A stretch of DNA of 44,849 nt. Origin: an uncultured Clostridia bacterium (GTDB lineage: Bacteria; Bacillota; Clostridia; Christensenellales; UBA3700). The first letter of the stretch is position 1. Every line of letters begins with the position of its first letter. The translations under genes were made by a program, and so were the position numbers. The notes beneath the pieces are model-generated. The model had not been told where the DNA came from, did not search any database, and was given only the letters and a program-made list of their open reading frames with translations. The stretch is taken from NCBI GenBank assembly GCA_947038565.1, contig CAMQWP010000015.1, positions 1-44,849 of the forward strand. Reading direction: 5' to 3'. Below are positions 44,055 through 44,849 of this stretch, piece after piece.

Positions 44055-44849
44055 CTATTTCCATGCAGTTGGGACTAATACACCGTCCGTATTGCTGACA
44101 TATCTCCATCTTCCCGAATTAGGATCTGGTGCCCCTACGGGTTCACTTTCACTATACCAATATACATAAATACCGCTATTCCAATTTCCATCAGTTTCGT
44201 TATCTACCCATCCGCTTGGTTTACTCGTTGCTTCAGCATAAATATAGTTAATTGTAGAAAAACGAAAAATATCAGTAGCTATATTCACGACACTTTCTGG
44301 TATGACTACACTAATAATATATGCTCCCGAAAACGCAAATCTATTTATATTAAATACATCATCAGTGATAACTAATTCATTTATTTTTTTATTATTTAGG
44401 TATAGATCATGCGCGTAATATAGTGGATTACTTTTCTCACAATTAAACTCTATATTACACCAGTCCACCAGCGATGTTATATATACTTTAGTTAATTGTT
44501 CACAACCACGAAAAGGTTCTAGTCCTACATCTTTAATATTTTTACCAAATGTTACACTATTAAGATATTTACACCCCCTAAAAGCATAAGACTCTATTAT
44601 AGACACATTATCTGGTATAACAATTGATTTTATTCCACTATTAGCAAATGTGCTTGTACTTATAATGCTTAAATTAGCAGGTAGTTTTATATCTTGTAGA
44701 CTAGTACATCCTTTAAAAGAATTATATTCTATTATAGACACATTATCTGGTATTGCAATTGATTTTAATCCGCTATTTTCAAATGCCGAATAACCAATAC
44801 TACTTAAGTTATTGGATAGTTTTATATCTTGCAGACTAGTACATCCTTT
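44055..44849 (-). CDS. BspA-like leucine-rich repeat surface protein, N terminus beyond the window
   Basis: The frame is open from the right edge down to the stop at 44055 (about 264 residues seen). Tandem LRR_5 units occur with the pattern IPDNVSIIE-Y-FKGC-SLQDIKLP-NL. Two neighbouring units are nearly identical in DNA with a 135-bp period. The end, ATSKPSGWVDN...VYWYSESEP, matches the C-terminal cap of the repeat lipoprotein at 16060 in layout. Proteins of this type sit on the cell surface and bind host proteins. Anchoring cannot be judged because the start is missing. Confidence 0.87.
   Translation of the reverse strand, partial: KGCTSLQDIKLSNNLSSIGYSAFENSGLKSIAIPDNVSIIEYNSFKGCTSLQDIKLPANLSIISTSTFANSGIKSIVIPDNVSIIESYAFRGCKYLNSVTFGKNIKDVGLEPFRGCEQLTKVYITSLVDWCNIEFNCEKSNPLYYAHDLYLNNKKINELVITDDVFNINRFAFSGAYIISVVIPESVVNIATDIFRFSTINYIYAEATSKPSGWVDNETDGNWNSGIYVYWYSESEPVGAPDPNSGRWRYVSNTDGVLVPTAWK
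44594..44849 (-). repeat. 135-bp tandem LRR-coding repeat
   Basis: The string CTATTATAGACACATTATC recurs at 44594 and 44729, and the DNA between copies is closely similar. The array runs off the right edge, so copy number is unknown. Confidence 0.8.

Overview
The window comes from a low-GC, AT-rich Gram-positive bacterium, most likely a gut-associated member of the Clostridia. The reasons are strong GGAGG ribosome-binding sites, sigma-A promoters with 17-bp spacers, an Rrf2 regulator, a Pho box of Bacillus type, and large surface proteins with BspA-type leucine-rich repeats and Listeria-Bacteroides repeats. TGA is used as a normal stop. No rRNA, tRNA or CRISPR array was recognised. The genus cannot be fixed from this sequence. 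Almost every gene lies on the minus strand. The exceptions are a small plus-strand island (30012-31843) and an insertion sequence.

Layout, in coordinate order. (1) 1-3677: a large M60-type (mucin-degrading) metallopeptidase, cut by the left edge. (2) 4411-9041: a membrane-anchored phosphoesterase, a QueD-like pterin synthase with a zinc ribbon and a long leader, and an MsbA-type ABC half-transporter. (3) 9234-15839: a complete phosphate operon, read right to left as pstS, pstCA (one fused permease gene), pstB, phoU, response regulator, histidine kinase, with a Pho box upstream. Its PstS is circularly permuted: the usual C-terminal half comes first. (4) 16060-19215: a lipoprotein of ten ~72-residue repeats capped by leucine-rich repeats. 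(5) 19614-22576: a four-gene cassette of a secreted protein, two FtsX-like membrane proteins and an ATPase. (6) 23063-28013: a sugar-use cluster of GPH transporter, GH35 beta-galactosidase, and a single-chain fusion of a GH43-like propeller with a MarR DNA-binding domain. (7) 28572-31843: a broken MBL-fold hydrolase, an Rrf2 regulator with a perfect operator palindrome, a flavin/ferredoxin fusion protein and an Imm26-type protein. (8) 32811-38013: two tandem MacB-like transporters whose ATPase domains are almost identical in DNA while their permeases differ. (9) 38283-41252: a secreted protein with a glycine-rich, probably beta-helical C terminus. (10) 42463-43788: a decayed IS3-family element sitting inside a transcription terminator. 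(11) 44055-44849: the C-terminal part of another BspA-like protein, cut by the right edge.

The picture is of a host-associated glycan user: surface adhesins and a mucin-type protease outside, a small beta-galactoside operon with an apparently sugar-sensing regulator inside, tight phosphate control, and several peptide-exporting or detoxifying ABC systems. The most unusual items are the GH43-MarR fusion regulator, the permuted PstS with its fused PstCA permease, and the insertion sequence whose RBS-hiding hairpin carries its own promoter -10 box in the loop. The M60 protein, which seems to be anchored at both ends, is also notable.
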